From the NCBI GenBank assembly GCA_046262635.1, contig JBHEMK010000063.1, positions 1 through 8,969 of the forward strand: a DNA stretch of 8,969 nucleotides, written 5' to 3'. The notes under the pieces were generated by a model that saw nothing but the letters and a program-made list of their open reading frames with translations, made no database searches and was not told the DNA's origin. Below are positions 1 to 6,384 of this stretch, one piece after another (position 1 is the first letter of the stretch; each line of letters begins with the position of its first letter). The position numbers and the translations under genes were made by a program. This stretch comes from JBHEMK01 sp046262635. GTDB taxonomy: Bacteria > Actinomycetota > Thermoleophilia > Gaiellales > Gaiellaceae.

Positions 1-1
1 C

Positions 2-94
2 CGCGCGATCGCCGTCCTTCCGGGAGCCTCGGACGCGCACATCTGGGAGCCCGAGCCGCGGGTCGTGTACGCCTGGGAGAAGGCGCTCGCCTGA
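2..94 (+). CDS. C-terminal end of an upstream protein, probably the glutamine amidotransferase subunit of an N-methylglutamate-synthase-like enzyme (partial)
   Basis: Only the last 30 codons are in the window. The frame reads RAIAVLPGASDAHIWEPEPR and ends VVYAWEKALA before a TGA at 92-94. The stop overlaps the ATG of the next gene (TGATG), so the two are translationally coupled. The tail shows no motif that identifies a family. The assignment rests on context: in mgsABC/glxBCD operons the gene just before the GXGXG protein encodes a class II glutamine amidotransferase-like subunit, which would release ammonia or methylamine from an amide donor. That the frame is coding is likely; the product name is an inference. 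Confidence 0.5.
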   Translation, partial: RAIAVLPGASDAHIWEPEPRVVYAWEKALA

Positions 95-813
95 TGGCGA
101 TCGAGACGTCCGAGGTGACGTCGGTCGAGATCGTTGACCTCGGATCGACCTCCCTGCGAGAGCTCAACCGGCGCCTGCACGCCGTCGCGGGCGCCGCGCC
201 CGAGCCGCGCCGCTGGCGCGTGCTCAACACGAACGGCGCCCACGCCGTCGCGTGCGGGCTCGACGCGCCGCTCGAGCTCGAGATCCTCGGGCACGTCGGC
301 TACTACTGCGCGGGCATGAACAAGCGCGCGGCCGTCCGCGTCCGCGGCAACGCCGGCACGGGGGTCGCGGAAAACCTCATGTCCGGCACCGTCGTCGTCG
401 AGGGGAACGCGAGCCAGTCGGCCGGTGCGACCGGGCGGGGCGGCCTGCTCGTCGTCCAAGGCGATGCAGGCGCGCGCTGCGGGATCTCGATGAAGGGCAT
501 CGATATCGTCGTACACGGCTCGATCGGCCATATGGGCGCCTTCATGGCCCAGCGCGGAAGCCTCGTCGTCTGCGGGGACGTGGGCGAGGCGCTCGGCGAC
601 TCGATCTACGAGGCTCACCTCTACGTGCGGGGGGAGGTCGCCGGGCTGGGCGCCGACTGCATCGAGAAGGATGTCCGCGAGGAGCACGTGGCCGAGCTCC
701 GCTCGCTGCTCGGCCGGGCCGGCTTCGCCGAGGTCGAGGCCGGGGATTTCCGCCGCTACGGATCCGCGCGCGACCTCTACAACTTCAAGGTCGACAACGC
801 GGGGTCCTACTGA
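94..813 (+). CDS. mgsB: GXGXG beta-helix protein, glutamate synthase C-terminal-domain-like (MgsB/GlxC type)
   Basis: A 239-residue protein corresponding to the C-terminal beta-helix domain of glutamate synthase, made here as a separate subunit. The repeated turns of the helix are visible as glycine-rich rungs about 18-20 residues apart: GNAGTG (85-90), GNASQSAG (104-111), GDAGARCG (123-130), GSIGHMG (142-148), GDVGEALG (161-168) and GEVAGLG (180-186). In glutamate synthase this domain is structural and helps form the tunnel between the amidotransferase and FMN sites. Its length is normal for the stand-alone family. The start ATG overlaps the upstream stop and has a GAGAAGG-like ribosome site about 10 bases ahead. 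Its own TGA overlaps the next start. With its neighbours it fits an N-methylglutamate synthase; GlxC is the rhizobial name for the same family. The fold is secure, the substrate is inferred. Confidence 0.88.
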   Translation: MAIETSEVTSVEIVDLGSTSLRELNRRLHAVAGAAPEPRRWRVLNTNGAHAVACGLDAPLELEILGHVGYYCAGMNKRAAVRVRGNAGTGVAENLMSGTVVVEGNASQSAGATGRGGLLVVQGDAGARCGISMKGIDIVVHGSIGHMGAFMAQRGSLVVCGDVGEALGDSIYEAHLYVRGEVAGLGADCIEKDVREEHVAELRSLLGRAGFAEVEAGDFRRYGSARDLYNFKVDNAGSY

Positions 814-2165
814 TGCCCGAGGCGAACGGGCGGCCGGCCTCCGGCGAGTGGCGCCCCGGGCTGCGCGAGTCGTACCTCTACGACCGGAATGTGATCGCCG
901 AGATCCAGCGTGCCGCGCAGGAAGGGATCTACGACATCCGCGGCTTCGGCGCCAAGCGCCGCCTCCCCCATTTCGACGATCTGCTCTTTCTCGGCGCCAG
1001 CGTCTCGCGCTATCCACTCGAGGGGTACCGCGAGCGATGCGGGACCGACGTCGTTCTCGGCACGCGGTTCGCAAAGACCCCGATCGAGCTGAGGATCCCG
1101 GTCACGATTGCCGGGATGAGCTTCGGGGCTCTCTCGGCACCGGCGAAGGAGGCGCTCGGCCGGGCCGCGACCGAGGTCGGAACGTCGACCACGACCGGCG
1201 ACGGGGGCATGACCGAGGAGGAGCGGCAGAGCTCGAAGACGCTCGTCTATCAACTGCTGCCGTCCCGCTACGGGATGAATCCGGACGACCTACGACGCGC
1301 GGACGCGATCGAGATCGTCGTCGGCCAGGGCGCCAAGCCGGGCGGGGGCGGCATGCTGCTCGGGCACAAGATCTCGGACCGCGTGGCGGAGATGCGCGAC
1401 CTGCCGCAGGGGATCGACCAGCGCAGCGCCTGCCGGCACCCCGACTGGACCGGCCCGGACGACCTGGAGATCAAGATCCACGAGCTGCGCGAGATCACCG
1501 ACTGGGAGAAGCCGGTCTTTGTCAAGGTCGGCGCCACCCGCACCTACTACGACGTCCAGCTCGCGGTCAAGGCCGGCGCCGACGCGATCGTCGTGGACGG
1601 GATGCAGGGTGGCACTGCGGCGACGCAGGACGTCTTCATCGAGCACGTCGGCATCCCGACGCTGGCGGCGATTCCGTTGGCTGTCCAGGCGCTCGAGGAG
1701 CTCGGCCTGCATCGGCAGGTGCAGCTGGTCGTGTCCGGCGGGATCCGCACGGGCGCCGACGTGGCGAAGGCCCTCGCCCTCGGCGCCGATGCCGTCTCGA
1801 TCGGCACGGCCGCGCTGATCGCGATGGGTGACAACAGCCCCGAGCACGACGAGCTGTACCGGCGGATCGGCAGCTCGGCGGGCTTCTACGACGACTGGCA
1901 GGCGGGGCTGGACCCCGCCGGGATCTCCACGCAGGACGACGAGCTCGCAGCGCGGTTCGACCCGGTCGTCGGCGGCCGCAAGCTCGCGAACTTCCTCCGG
2001 GTGCTGACGCTCGAGACGCAGACGCTTGCGCGGGCCTGCGGGAAGTCGCACGTGCACAATCTCGAGCCCGAAGACCTCGTCGCTCTGACGGTGGAGGCTG
2101 CGGCGATGGCGCGCGTCCCCCTCGCGGGCACCGATTGGATCCCAGGGGTCACGGGTCGCGTCTAG
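813..2165 (+). CDS. mgsC: FMN-binding glutamate-synthase-like subunit (MgsC/GlxD type) without Fe-S cysteines
   Basis: A 450-residue protein homologous to the FMN-binding TIM-barrel domain of glutamate synthase, probably the catalytic subunit of an N-methylglutamate synthase-like complex. Visible motifs: AGMSFGALS (100-108), GQGAKPGGGGMLLGHK (171-186), FVKVGATRT (236-244), VDGMQGGTAAT (261-271) and the phosphate-binding stretch SGGIRTGADVAKALALGADA (308-327). The C-terminal part has LARACGKSHVHNLEPEDL (405-422), typical of this stand-alone family. The start is the ATG overlapping the previous stop at 811-813; the frame is open farther upstream, but that part is a shadow of mgsB. Oddity: the segment that normally carries the Fe-S cysteines ends here in DPAGISTQD (367-375) and contains no cysteine. 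The whole protein has only C76, C207 and C409. Family and fold are sure; the exact amine substrate is inferred from the sox-like operon nearby. Confidence 0.87.
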   Translation: MPEANGRPASGEWRPGLRESYLYDRNVIAEIQRAAQEGIYDIRGFGAKRRLPHFDDLLFLGASVSRYPLEGYRERCGTDVVLGTRFAKTPIELRIPVTIAGMSFGALSAPAKEALGRAATEVGTSTTTGDGGMTEEERQSSKTLVYQLLPSRYGMNPDDLRRADAIEIVVGQGAKPGGGGMLLGHKISDRVAEMRDLPQGIDQRSACRHPDWTGPDDLEIKIHELREITDWEKPVFVKVGATRTYYDVQLAVKAGADAIVVDGMQGGTAATQDVFIEHVGIPTLAAIPLAVQALEELGLHRQVQLVVSGGIRTGADVAKALALGADAVSIGTAALIAMGDNSPEHDELYRRIGSSAGFYDDWQAGLDPAGISTQDDELAARFDPVVGGRKLANFLRVLTLETQTLARACGKSHVHNLEPEDLVALTVEAAAMARVPLAGTDWIPGVTGRV

Positions 2166-2167
2166 CC

Positions 2168-2206
2168 GGCGCCTCTCAGAGGATCCCGGCTCAGGGCCGG
2201 GGCGCC
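2168..2206. terminator. GC-rich nested hairpins between convergent genes (possible terminator)
   Basis: The 25-bp gap between the converging mgsC and iclR genes and the last bases of iclR can fold. CCCGGC (2185-2190) pairs with GCCGGG (2196-2201) around a 5-base loop, and GGCGCC at 2168-2173 can pair with GGCGCC at 2201-2206 as an alternative outer stem. A small CCTCTCAGAGG palindrome lies at 2172-2182. There is no T-tract on either side, so intrinsic termination is unproven, and GC-rich hairpins arise often in such DNA. Confidence 0.3.
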
Positions 2207-2964
2207 CTCGGGCCGCCGAGCTCGCGTGAGATTGCTTCGCTGTGCTCCAGCAGGAGGGGCAGCACCTGTCGCGCCGGCGCGCGGCCGAAGCGGGGGATGG
2301 GTCCCTGCAGGGCGACGATCCCCGCCAGCTCGCCGCCGGTCGATCGGACGGGCGCGGCGATCGCGTTCAGCTCGGGCTCGCGCTCCTCGTATGCGTCCGC
2401 CCAGCCGCGCCGGCGGACGCGCTCGAGCTCGGTCTCGAGTGCCGCAAGGTCGGTGATCGTCCGTGCCGTGTAGGCGGTGAGCGGCATCGCCGCCGTGCGG
2501 GTCGTGAACGCGAGCATCACCTTCCCCGCGGCCGTCGCGTGCGCGATCGACGGGCGGCCGAGTTGCGTCACGCCCCGGACGTAGTGCGGTGCCGGCACGA
2601 AGTCGATCGTCACCGCATCGGGGTCGCCGGGCACCGACAGCGTCCCCGTCTCCCCGCTCGCCGCGACAAGCGCCTCGAGGTGAGGCCGCGCGACGGTTCG
2701 AACGTCGATGCGCGCGAGCACGGAATTCGCGAGCTCGACGAGACGGATGCCGAGACGGTAGCGACCGTTCTCGGGCACGTGCTCGACGAGCTTCGCTGCG
2801 ACGAGTGTGCCGAGCTGCCGCGAAACGGTGCTGGCCGTGGTGCCTGTGCGCCTCGCGATCTCGTTCGTGCCGAGGTCGCCCTCGGCGGCGAGAAGGTCGA
2901 GGATCGCCAGCGACCGGCTGGCCGACGCGACGCGCGCCTGCGAGGGTTGACCCGTTCTCGCCAT
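2191..2964 (-). CDS. IclR-family transcriptional regulator
   Basis: A 257-residue DNA-binding regulator of the IclR family. The N-terminal winged helix-turn-helix spans about residues 13-72, with the recognition region ARRTGTTASTVSRQLGTL (37-54) followed by the wing ENGRYRLG (65-72). The effector domain follows, with the family-typical HATAAGKVMLAF (142-153), the RRRGWADAYEER segment (184-195) and NAIAAPVRSTGGELAGIVAL (200-219). IclR proteins bind a small metabolite, often a pathway substrate or product, and repress or activate the neighbouring operon. This one is divergent from the soxD-led operon (47 bp between start codons) and convergent with the mgs genes, so local control of sox, and perhaps mgs, is the simplest reading. 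Its ligand could be an N-methyl amino acid, but nothing in the sequence shows it. A weak GGAA lies 10 bases before the ATG. Confidence 0.9.
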   Translation of the reverse strand: MARTGQPSQARVASASRSLAILDLLAAEGDLGTNEIARRTGTTASTVSRQLGTLVAAKLVEHVPENGRYRLGIRLVELANSVLARIDVRTVARPHLEALVAASGETGTLSVPGDPDAVTIDFVPAPHYVRGVTQLGRPSIAHATAAGKVMLAFTTRTAAMPLTAYTARTITDLAALETELERVRRRGWADAYEEREPELNAIAAPVRSTGGELAGIVALQGPIPRFGRAPARQVLPLLLEHSEAISRELGGPRAPRP

Positions 2965-2975
2965 TTCGCTAGCGT
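2947..2975 (+). promoter_or_regulatory. Candidate promoter for the soxD-soxA-soxG-soxB operon
   Basis: TTGACC (2947-2952) and TAGCGT (2970-2975) are separated by 17 bp and resemble -35 and -10 elements of the housekeeping type; actinobacterial -10 boxes often follow TAnnnT. The -35 lies inside the 5' end of the divergent iclR gene. The predicted transcript would start near 2982 and have a leader of about 30 bases. This is a match by eye. Confidence 0.35.
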
Positions 2976-2978
2976 TCC

Positions 2979-2984
2979 ATATTA
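2979..2984 (-). promoter_or_regulatory. Candidate -10 element for iclR
   Basis: Read on the - strand this hexamer is TAATAT, a good -10 match in otherwise GC-rich DNA, 14 bases before the iclR start codon. A possible -35, TTGCGT (3009-3004), is 19 bp away, longer than ideal. If both this and the sox promoter are real they overlap face to face, so IclR binding could affect both. Confidence 0.25.
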
Positions 2985-2992
2985 CAGGATGC

Positions 2993-3011
2993 TATTGCAG
3001 AGTACGCAATA
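2993..3011. promoter_or_regulatory. Inverted repeat touching the soxD start codon, candidate IclR operator
   Basis: TATTGC (2993-2998) and GCAATA (3006-3011) form a perfect 6-bp inverted repeat with a 7-bp spacer, ending on the base before the soxD ATG. It is AT-rich compared with its surroundings and lies in the only divergent intergenic region of the window, beside an IclR gene. IclR-family operators are usually short partial palindromes of this general size. Its place, downstream of the candidate promoter and over the ribosome-binding region, would suit a repressor. Operator function is inferred. Confidence 0.42.
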
Positions 3012-3323
3012 ATGTTCTTGCTCGACTGCCCGAACTGCGGACTTCGGGATGTCGGCGAGTTCGCCTACCAGGGCGAGATCACCCGTCGTCCCCCTGACTC
3101 CCCGACGCTGCGCGAGCTGACGGCGTACGTGTACTTCCGCGAGAACGTGGCCGGTGTCCAGCGGGAGTGGTGGTACCACCGCGTCGGCTGCGGCGTCTGG
3201 TTCGTCGCCGAGCGCGACACCAGGACGAACGAGGTGCTGCGGACGGAGGTGCCCCAGCCGGCCGCCGGAGCGCGAACGCCGGCGCCCGCCGAGACGGCAG
3301 CTCCCGACACGCCTGCCGTCTGA
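3012..3323 (+). CDS. soxD: Heterotetrameric sarcosine oxidase-like delta subunit, zinc-binding
   Basis: A 103-residue small subunit of a sarcosine oxidase/N-methylglutamate dehydrogenase-like flavoenzyme. The SoxD zinc site is intact: C6 and C9 in LDCPNCG near the N-terminus, then H56 and C60 in WYHRVGCGVWF. The middle segment YFRENVAGVQREWW (41-54) and the RDTRTNEVL tail (68-76) match the family. Delta subunits have a structural role. After about residue 78 the protein ends in a Pro/Ala/Thr-rich low-complexity tail that looks unstructured. The ATG at 3012 is chosen because the CPNC motif must lie near the N-terminus. No clear Shine-Dalgarno precedes it: an AGGA at 2986-2989 is too far away. 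The stop overlaps the soxA start (TGATG). This is the first gene of a four-gene overlapping operon. Confidence 0.93.
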   Translation: MFLLDCPNCGLRDVGEFAYQGEITRRPPDSPTLRELTAYVYFRENVAGVQREWWYHRVGCGVWFVAERDTRTNEVLRTEVPQPAAGARTPAPAETAAPDTPAV

Positions 3324-5908
3324 TGAGGCTCCCGCCCCAGCCGGCTGAGCGCATCGACCGCGGGTCGCCGGTGAGCTTCGTCTTCGAGGGCGCCGCGTTC
3401 TCCGGCTTCGCCGGCGACACGATCGGCTCGGCCCTCTTCGCCTCGGGCCGGCGCGTCTTCTCGCGCAGCTTCAAGTACCACCGGCCGCGAGGGCTCCTGT
3501 GCTGCACCGGGCACTGCCCGAACTGCCTGATGACGGTCGACGGCGTCCCGAACGTGCGCGTCTGCACGGAGCCGGTCCGGGCGGGCGCGAACGTGCGCGC
3601 CCAGAACGTTCTCGGCTCGCTTGAGCGCGATCTGCTCTCGGCCGTCGATCGCTTCGGCGGACCCTTCACGCCCGTCGGCTTCTACTACCGGACGATGATC
3701 CGACCACGGCGGCTCTGGCCGCTCTACGAGCGGTTCCTGCGCAACGTCGCGGGCCTCGGGCGGGTCGACGAGCGTGGAGGCCACTCGCGCCGCTACGACA
3801 CCGAGCACCGGAGCGTCGGCGTGCTCGTGATCGGCGGCGGACGTGCGGGCCGCCAGGCCGCCGCCGAGGCCGCCGCCGCCGGCGGGGACGTCGTCCTGGT
3901 CGACGAGCGCGGCGGCCTCGCGGCGAGCGGCGCCTACGAGGTGCTTGCTCCGGCGCGCGCGCTCGGGATCTACGAGGGCGGGCTCGTCCCGGTCGACGCC
4001 GGCGACGTCCTCTTCCGCTTTCGCGCGAGGCGGATCGTCGTCGCCAGCGGCGGGATCGAGCAGCCACTCGTGTTCCCCGGGAACGACCTTGTCGGCGTCA
4101 TGCTCCCCGGTGCTGTGCACCGGCTCGTCGACGACTGGGCGATCCGGCCCGGCACGACAGCGGTCGTCGTTGCGGCCGACGAGCGCGGCCTGGGCGTGAC
4201 CGACGCGCTGACCCGCGCAGGCGTCCGGGTCGCTGCGGCCGTCGACCTGCGCACGTCACGACCGCGAGGGATCGCCGCCGCCGGTCGGAAGGGACGCCTC
4301 TCGTCGGTGACGATCGGCAGCCAGGGGATCGACTGCGACCTGCTCGTCATGTCGGGTGGCCGCCAGCCTGCCTACTCCCTGCTCGCCCAGGCCGGCGCGC
4401 GGGTCGACTACGACTCGCACCGCGGGATCTTCGTCCCGACGGAGCTGCCGCCGAACGTCGCGGCCGTCGGCGCGGTGGCCGGCGAGCTCGAACCCGCCGC
4501 GGTACCGCCCGCGAGCTTCAACGGCGGCCGCAAGGGCGGGAAGTGCTTCGTCTGCGTCTGCGAGGACGTCACCGAGAAGGACATCAAGCGCGCGATCGCC
4601 GAGGGCTTCGACTCGATCGAACTCGCCAAGCGCTACACGACGGTGACGATGGGCCCGTGCCAGGGGCGGCTCTGCCACGTGCCGTCAATTCGCATGGTCG
4701 CCCGGGAGACGGAGACCGAGGAGGCGACGATCGGGACGACGTCGGCCCGTCCGCCGTGGAGCCCGGTCGAGCTCGGTCTGCTCGCGGGACGCCACTACGA
4801 GCCGATGAAGCGCTCCCCGCTCCACTTCCGCCATGAGGAGGCGGGCGCAACGACGATGTGGACCGGCCAGTGGCGCCGTCCGTTTGCGTACGGCGATCCG
4901 GCCGCCGAGGTGCGGGCGGTGCACGAGTCCCTCGGTGTGATCGATGTCTCGACGCTGGGCAAGATCATCGTCGAGGGCCCGGACGCGCCCGAGCTCCTGG
5001 AACGGCTCTACCCGAACCGCTTCGCCGACCTCGCCGTCGGCCGGATCCGGTACGGCGTCCTCACGACCGACGGCGGGCGCATCATGGACGACGGGACGGT
5101 CGCGCGCCTCGGCGAGGAGCTCTTCTACGTCACGACCACCTCAACCGGCTCCGAGAGCGTCTGCGAGTGGTTCGAGTGGTGGAACGCAATCTGGGGCTAC
5201 GACGTCGAGATCGTCAATGTCACCGGCGCCCTCGCCGCGATCAACCTGGCCGGGCCGCAGTCGCGCGATGCGCTGGCCGGCCTGACCGCGGCGGACGTCT
5301 CGAACGGGGCGCTGAGATACCTCGATGCGAAGCAGATAGCCGTCGCGGACGTGCCGTGCCTCGCACTGCGGATCGGCTTCGTGGGCGAGCTCGGCTACGA
5401 GCTCCACTGCTCCGCGCCGGCAGGCGAGCATCTCTGGGATGCGCTCGTTGGGAGCGGTGCCGTGCCGTTCGGACTCGAGCCGCAACGCGTGCTCCGCCTC
5501 GAGAAGGCGCACGTGATCGTCGGTCAGGACACCGACTCGGAGTCGAACCTCCTCTCGGCCGGGATGCCGTGGATCGTCAAGAAGGAGAAGCCGGACTTCG
5601 TCGGCAAGTGGGCTGTTGAGCTCGTCGAGGAGCGTGGCGTCCGCGAGCGGCTCGTCGGCTTCACGGTCCCGGACGGGACGCTGCCGCCCGAGGGCGCACA
5701 GGTGGTCGAGAATGGCAGGCCGGCCGGCCGCGTCACGAGCGCGCGGGTGAGCGAAAGGCTCGGCACGGTGATCGGCCTCGCCTGGGTCGATCCGAGCCGG
5801 GCCGAGGATGGCGCCATGATCTCGATCCGGGTCGACGGCGTCCAACATCCGGCCTCCGTCACGCTTGCGCCGTTCTACGATCCGCAGGGAGAGCGGCTCC
5901 GCTCGTGA
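3323..5908 (+). CDS. soxA: Sarcosine oxidase/N-methylglutamate dehydrogenase-like alpha subunit with two [2Fe-2S] cysteine sets
   Basis: An 861-residue multidomain protein. Residues 1-95 are a ferredoxin-like Fer2_4 domain: SFKYHRPRG (49-57), then cysteines C60, C65, C68 and C81 in a C-X4-C-X2-C-X12-C pattern. Residues 165-390 are a dinucleotide-binding module with VLVIGGGRAG (167-176), VVLVDE (190-195), VVASGGIEQPLVFPGND (239-255) and a terminal FVPTELPPNVAAVGAVAG (370-387). Residues 405-455 are a BFD-like domain with C411-X-C413 and C446-X4-C451. Residues about 497-855 are a GcvT/aminomethyltransferase-like region (DVSTLGKIIVEGPD, 541-554; GFVGELGYELH, 685-695), which in sarcosine oxidase handles the one-carbon unit with tetrahydrofolate. 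Classical alpha subunits are about 960-1000 residues; about 60 are missing here between residues 198 and 232. Start is the ATG overlapping the soxD stop. Family certain, substrate inferred. Confidence 0.92.
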   Translation: MRLPPQPAERIDRGSPVSFVFEGAAFSGFAGDTIGSALFASGRRVFSRSFKYHRPRGLLCCTGHCPNCLMTVDGVPNVRVCTEPVRAGANVRAQNVLGSLERDLLSAVDRFGGPFTPVGFYYRTMIRPRRLWPLYERFLRNVAGLGRVDERGGHSRRYDTEHRSVGVLVIGGGRAGRQAAAEAAAAGGDVVLVDERGGLAASGAYEVLAPARALGIYEGGLVPVDAGDVLFRFRARRIVVASGGIEQPLVFPGNDLVGVMLPGAVHRLVDDWAIRPGTTAVVVAADERGLGVTDALTRAGVRVAAAVDLRTSRPRGIAAAGRKGRLSSVTIGSQGIDCDLLVMSGGRQPAYSLLAQAGARVDYDSHRGIFVPTELPPNVAAVGAVAGELEPAAVPPASFNGGRKGGKCFVCVCEDVTEKDIKRAIAEGFDSIELAKRYTTVTMGPCQGRLCHVPSIRMVARETETEEATIGTTSARPPWSPVELGLLAGRHYEPMKRSPLHFRHEEAGATTMWTGQWRRPFAYGDPAAEVRAVHESLGVIDVSTLGKIIVEGPDAPELLERLYPNRFADLAVGRIRYGVLTTDGGRIMDDGTVARLGEELFYVTTTSTGSESVCEWFEWWNAIWGYDVEIVNVTGALAAINLAGPQSRDALAGLTAADVSNGALRYLDAKQIAVADVPCLALRIGFVGELGYELHCSAPAGEHLWDALVGSGAVPFGLEPQRVLRLEKAHVIVGQDTDSESNLLSAGMPWIVKKEKPDFVGKWAVELVEERGVRERLVGFTVPDGTLPPEGAQVVENGRPAGRVTSARVSERLGTVIGLAWVDPSRAEDGAMISIRVDGVQHPASVTLAPFYDPQGERLRS

Positions 5909-6384
5909 CGCGGCTCGCCTTTCTCGCTGCGCCTGCGGGGGTTCCCTTCGCCTCGCCGCTGCGGCACGCCGCGGGGGAGGGCTTCACCGACGTCTCCGCG
6001 CTCGGCAAGCTCGAGATCCGCGGGGACCCAGCGGGGCTCGAGGCGGCGGCGGACGAGGAACTGATCCGCATCTCTGCCGATCGGACACTGCTGGTCGTCG
6101 ACGGGGCGCCGGGTGCGGCCGCCGAGCGGCTCGCCGCGCAGGGCTACCGCGTCTACGACATGACCGGCGCACTCGCTGGACTGGAGGTCGACGGCGAGAA
6201 CCTGATGCGACGGCTGACCGAGCTCGACCTTGACGAGTTGCCGGCGATCGGCTCGATCGCCCGCGGCACACCTGCGTTGATCGAACGCCGCGAGGGCGAG
6301 CGCTTCAGGCTCTTCGTGCCACAGGAGCTCGGCCACTTCGTTGCCGAGGTCGTCGCGGATCTGGTCAAGGGGCTCGGCCGGTGA
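5905..6384 (+). CDS. soxG: Heterotetrameric sarcosine oxidase-like gamma subunit
   Basis: A 159-residue protein that fits the divergent SoxG family, in the expected place after soxA. Gamma subunits resemble part of the GcvT fold and support the folate-side assembly. Here FTDVSALGKLEIRGD (27-41) echoes VIDVSTLGKIIVEGPD of the alpha subunit (539-554), and VYDMTGALAGLEVDGENLMR (83-102) is the second recognisable block. Known SoxG proteins are often about 180-200 residues, so this is a short example. It starts with GTG, its first bases overlapping the soxA stop (GTGA), with AGGGAGAG at 5886-5893 as ribosome site. Its stop overlaps the soxB start in the same way. The primary sequence match is modest, so the name relies partly on operon position. 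Confidence 0.85.
   Translation: MTRLAFLAAPAGVPFASPLRHAAGEGFTDVSALGKLEIRGDPAGLEAAADEELIRISADRTLLVVDGAPGAAAERLAAQGYRVYDMTGALAGLEVDGENLMRRLTELDLDELPAIGSIARGTPALIERREGERFRLFVPQELGHFVAEVVADLVKGLGR

Noticed and set aside
252..812. Open frame extending mgsC upstream, which would give a 637-residue protein
   Set aside because: The extra N-terminus is an Arg-rich translation of mgsB in another frame. The family's N-terminus fits the ATG at 813, which also gives the TGATG overlap seen at other junctions.
2967..2974. CGCTAGCG palindrome just upstream of the iclR start, as an operator
   Set aside because: Eight bases, mostly GC, and palindromes of this size are expected by chance in this DNA; the AT-rich repeat at 2993-3011 is the better candidate.
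2242..3012. 256-residue + strand frame opposite the iclR gene
   Set aside because: It is antisense to a clear IclR gene, rich in Arg, His and Asp, and shows no domain; a typical shadow frame in high-GC DNA.
3167..3322. Upstream extension of soxA giving a 913-residue protein
   Set aside because: The added residues are Arg-rich and overlap soxD entirely. The ferredoxin-like domain begins properly from the ATG at 3323.
3065..4120. 351-residue - strand frame opposite soxD/soxA
   Set aside because: Antisense to the conserved ferredoxin-like and nucleotide-binding domains, without motifs of its own.
3323..5908. Calling the alpha subunit a hydrogen cyanide synthase or opine oxidase protein because of its cysteines
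   Set aside because: The C-terminal GcvT-like region and the flanking soxD, soxG and soxB genes fit the tetrameric sarcosine-oxidase family, not the Hcn or opine oxidase operons.
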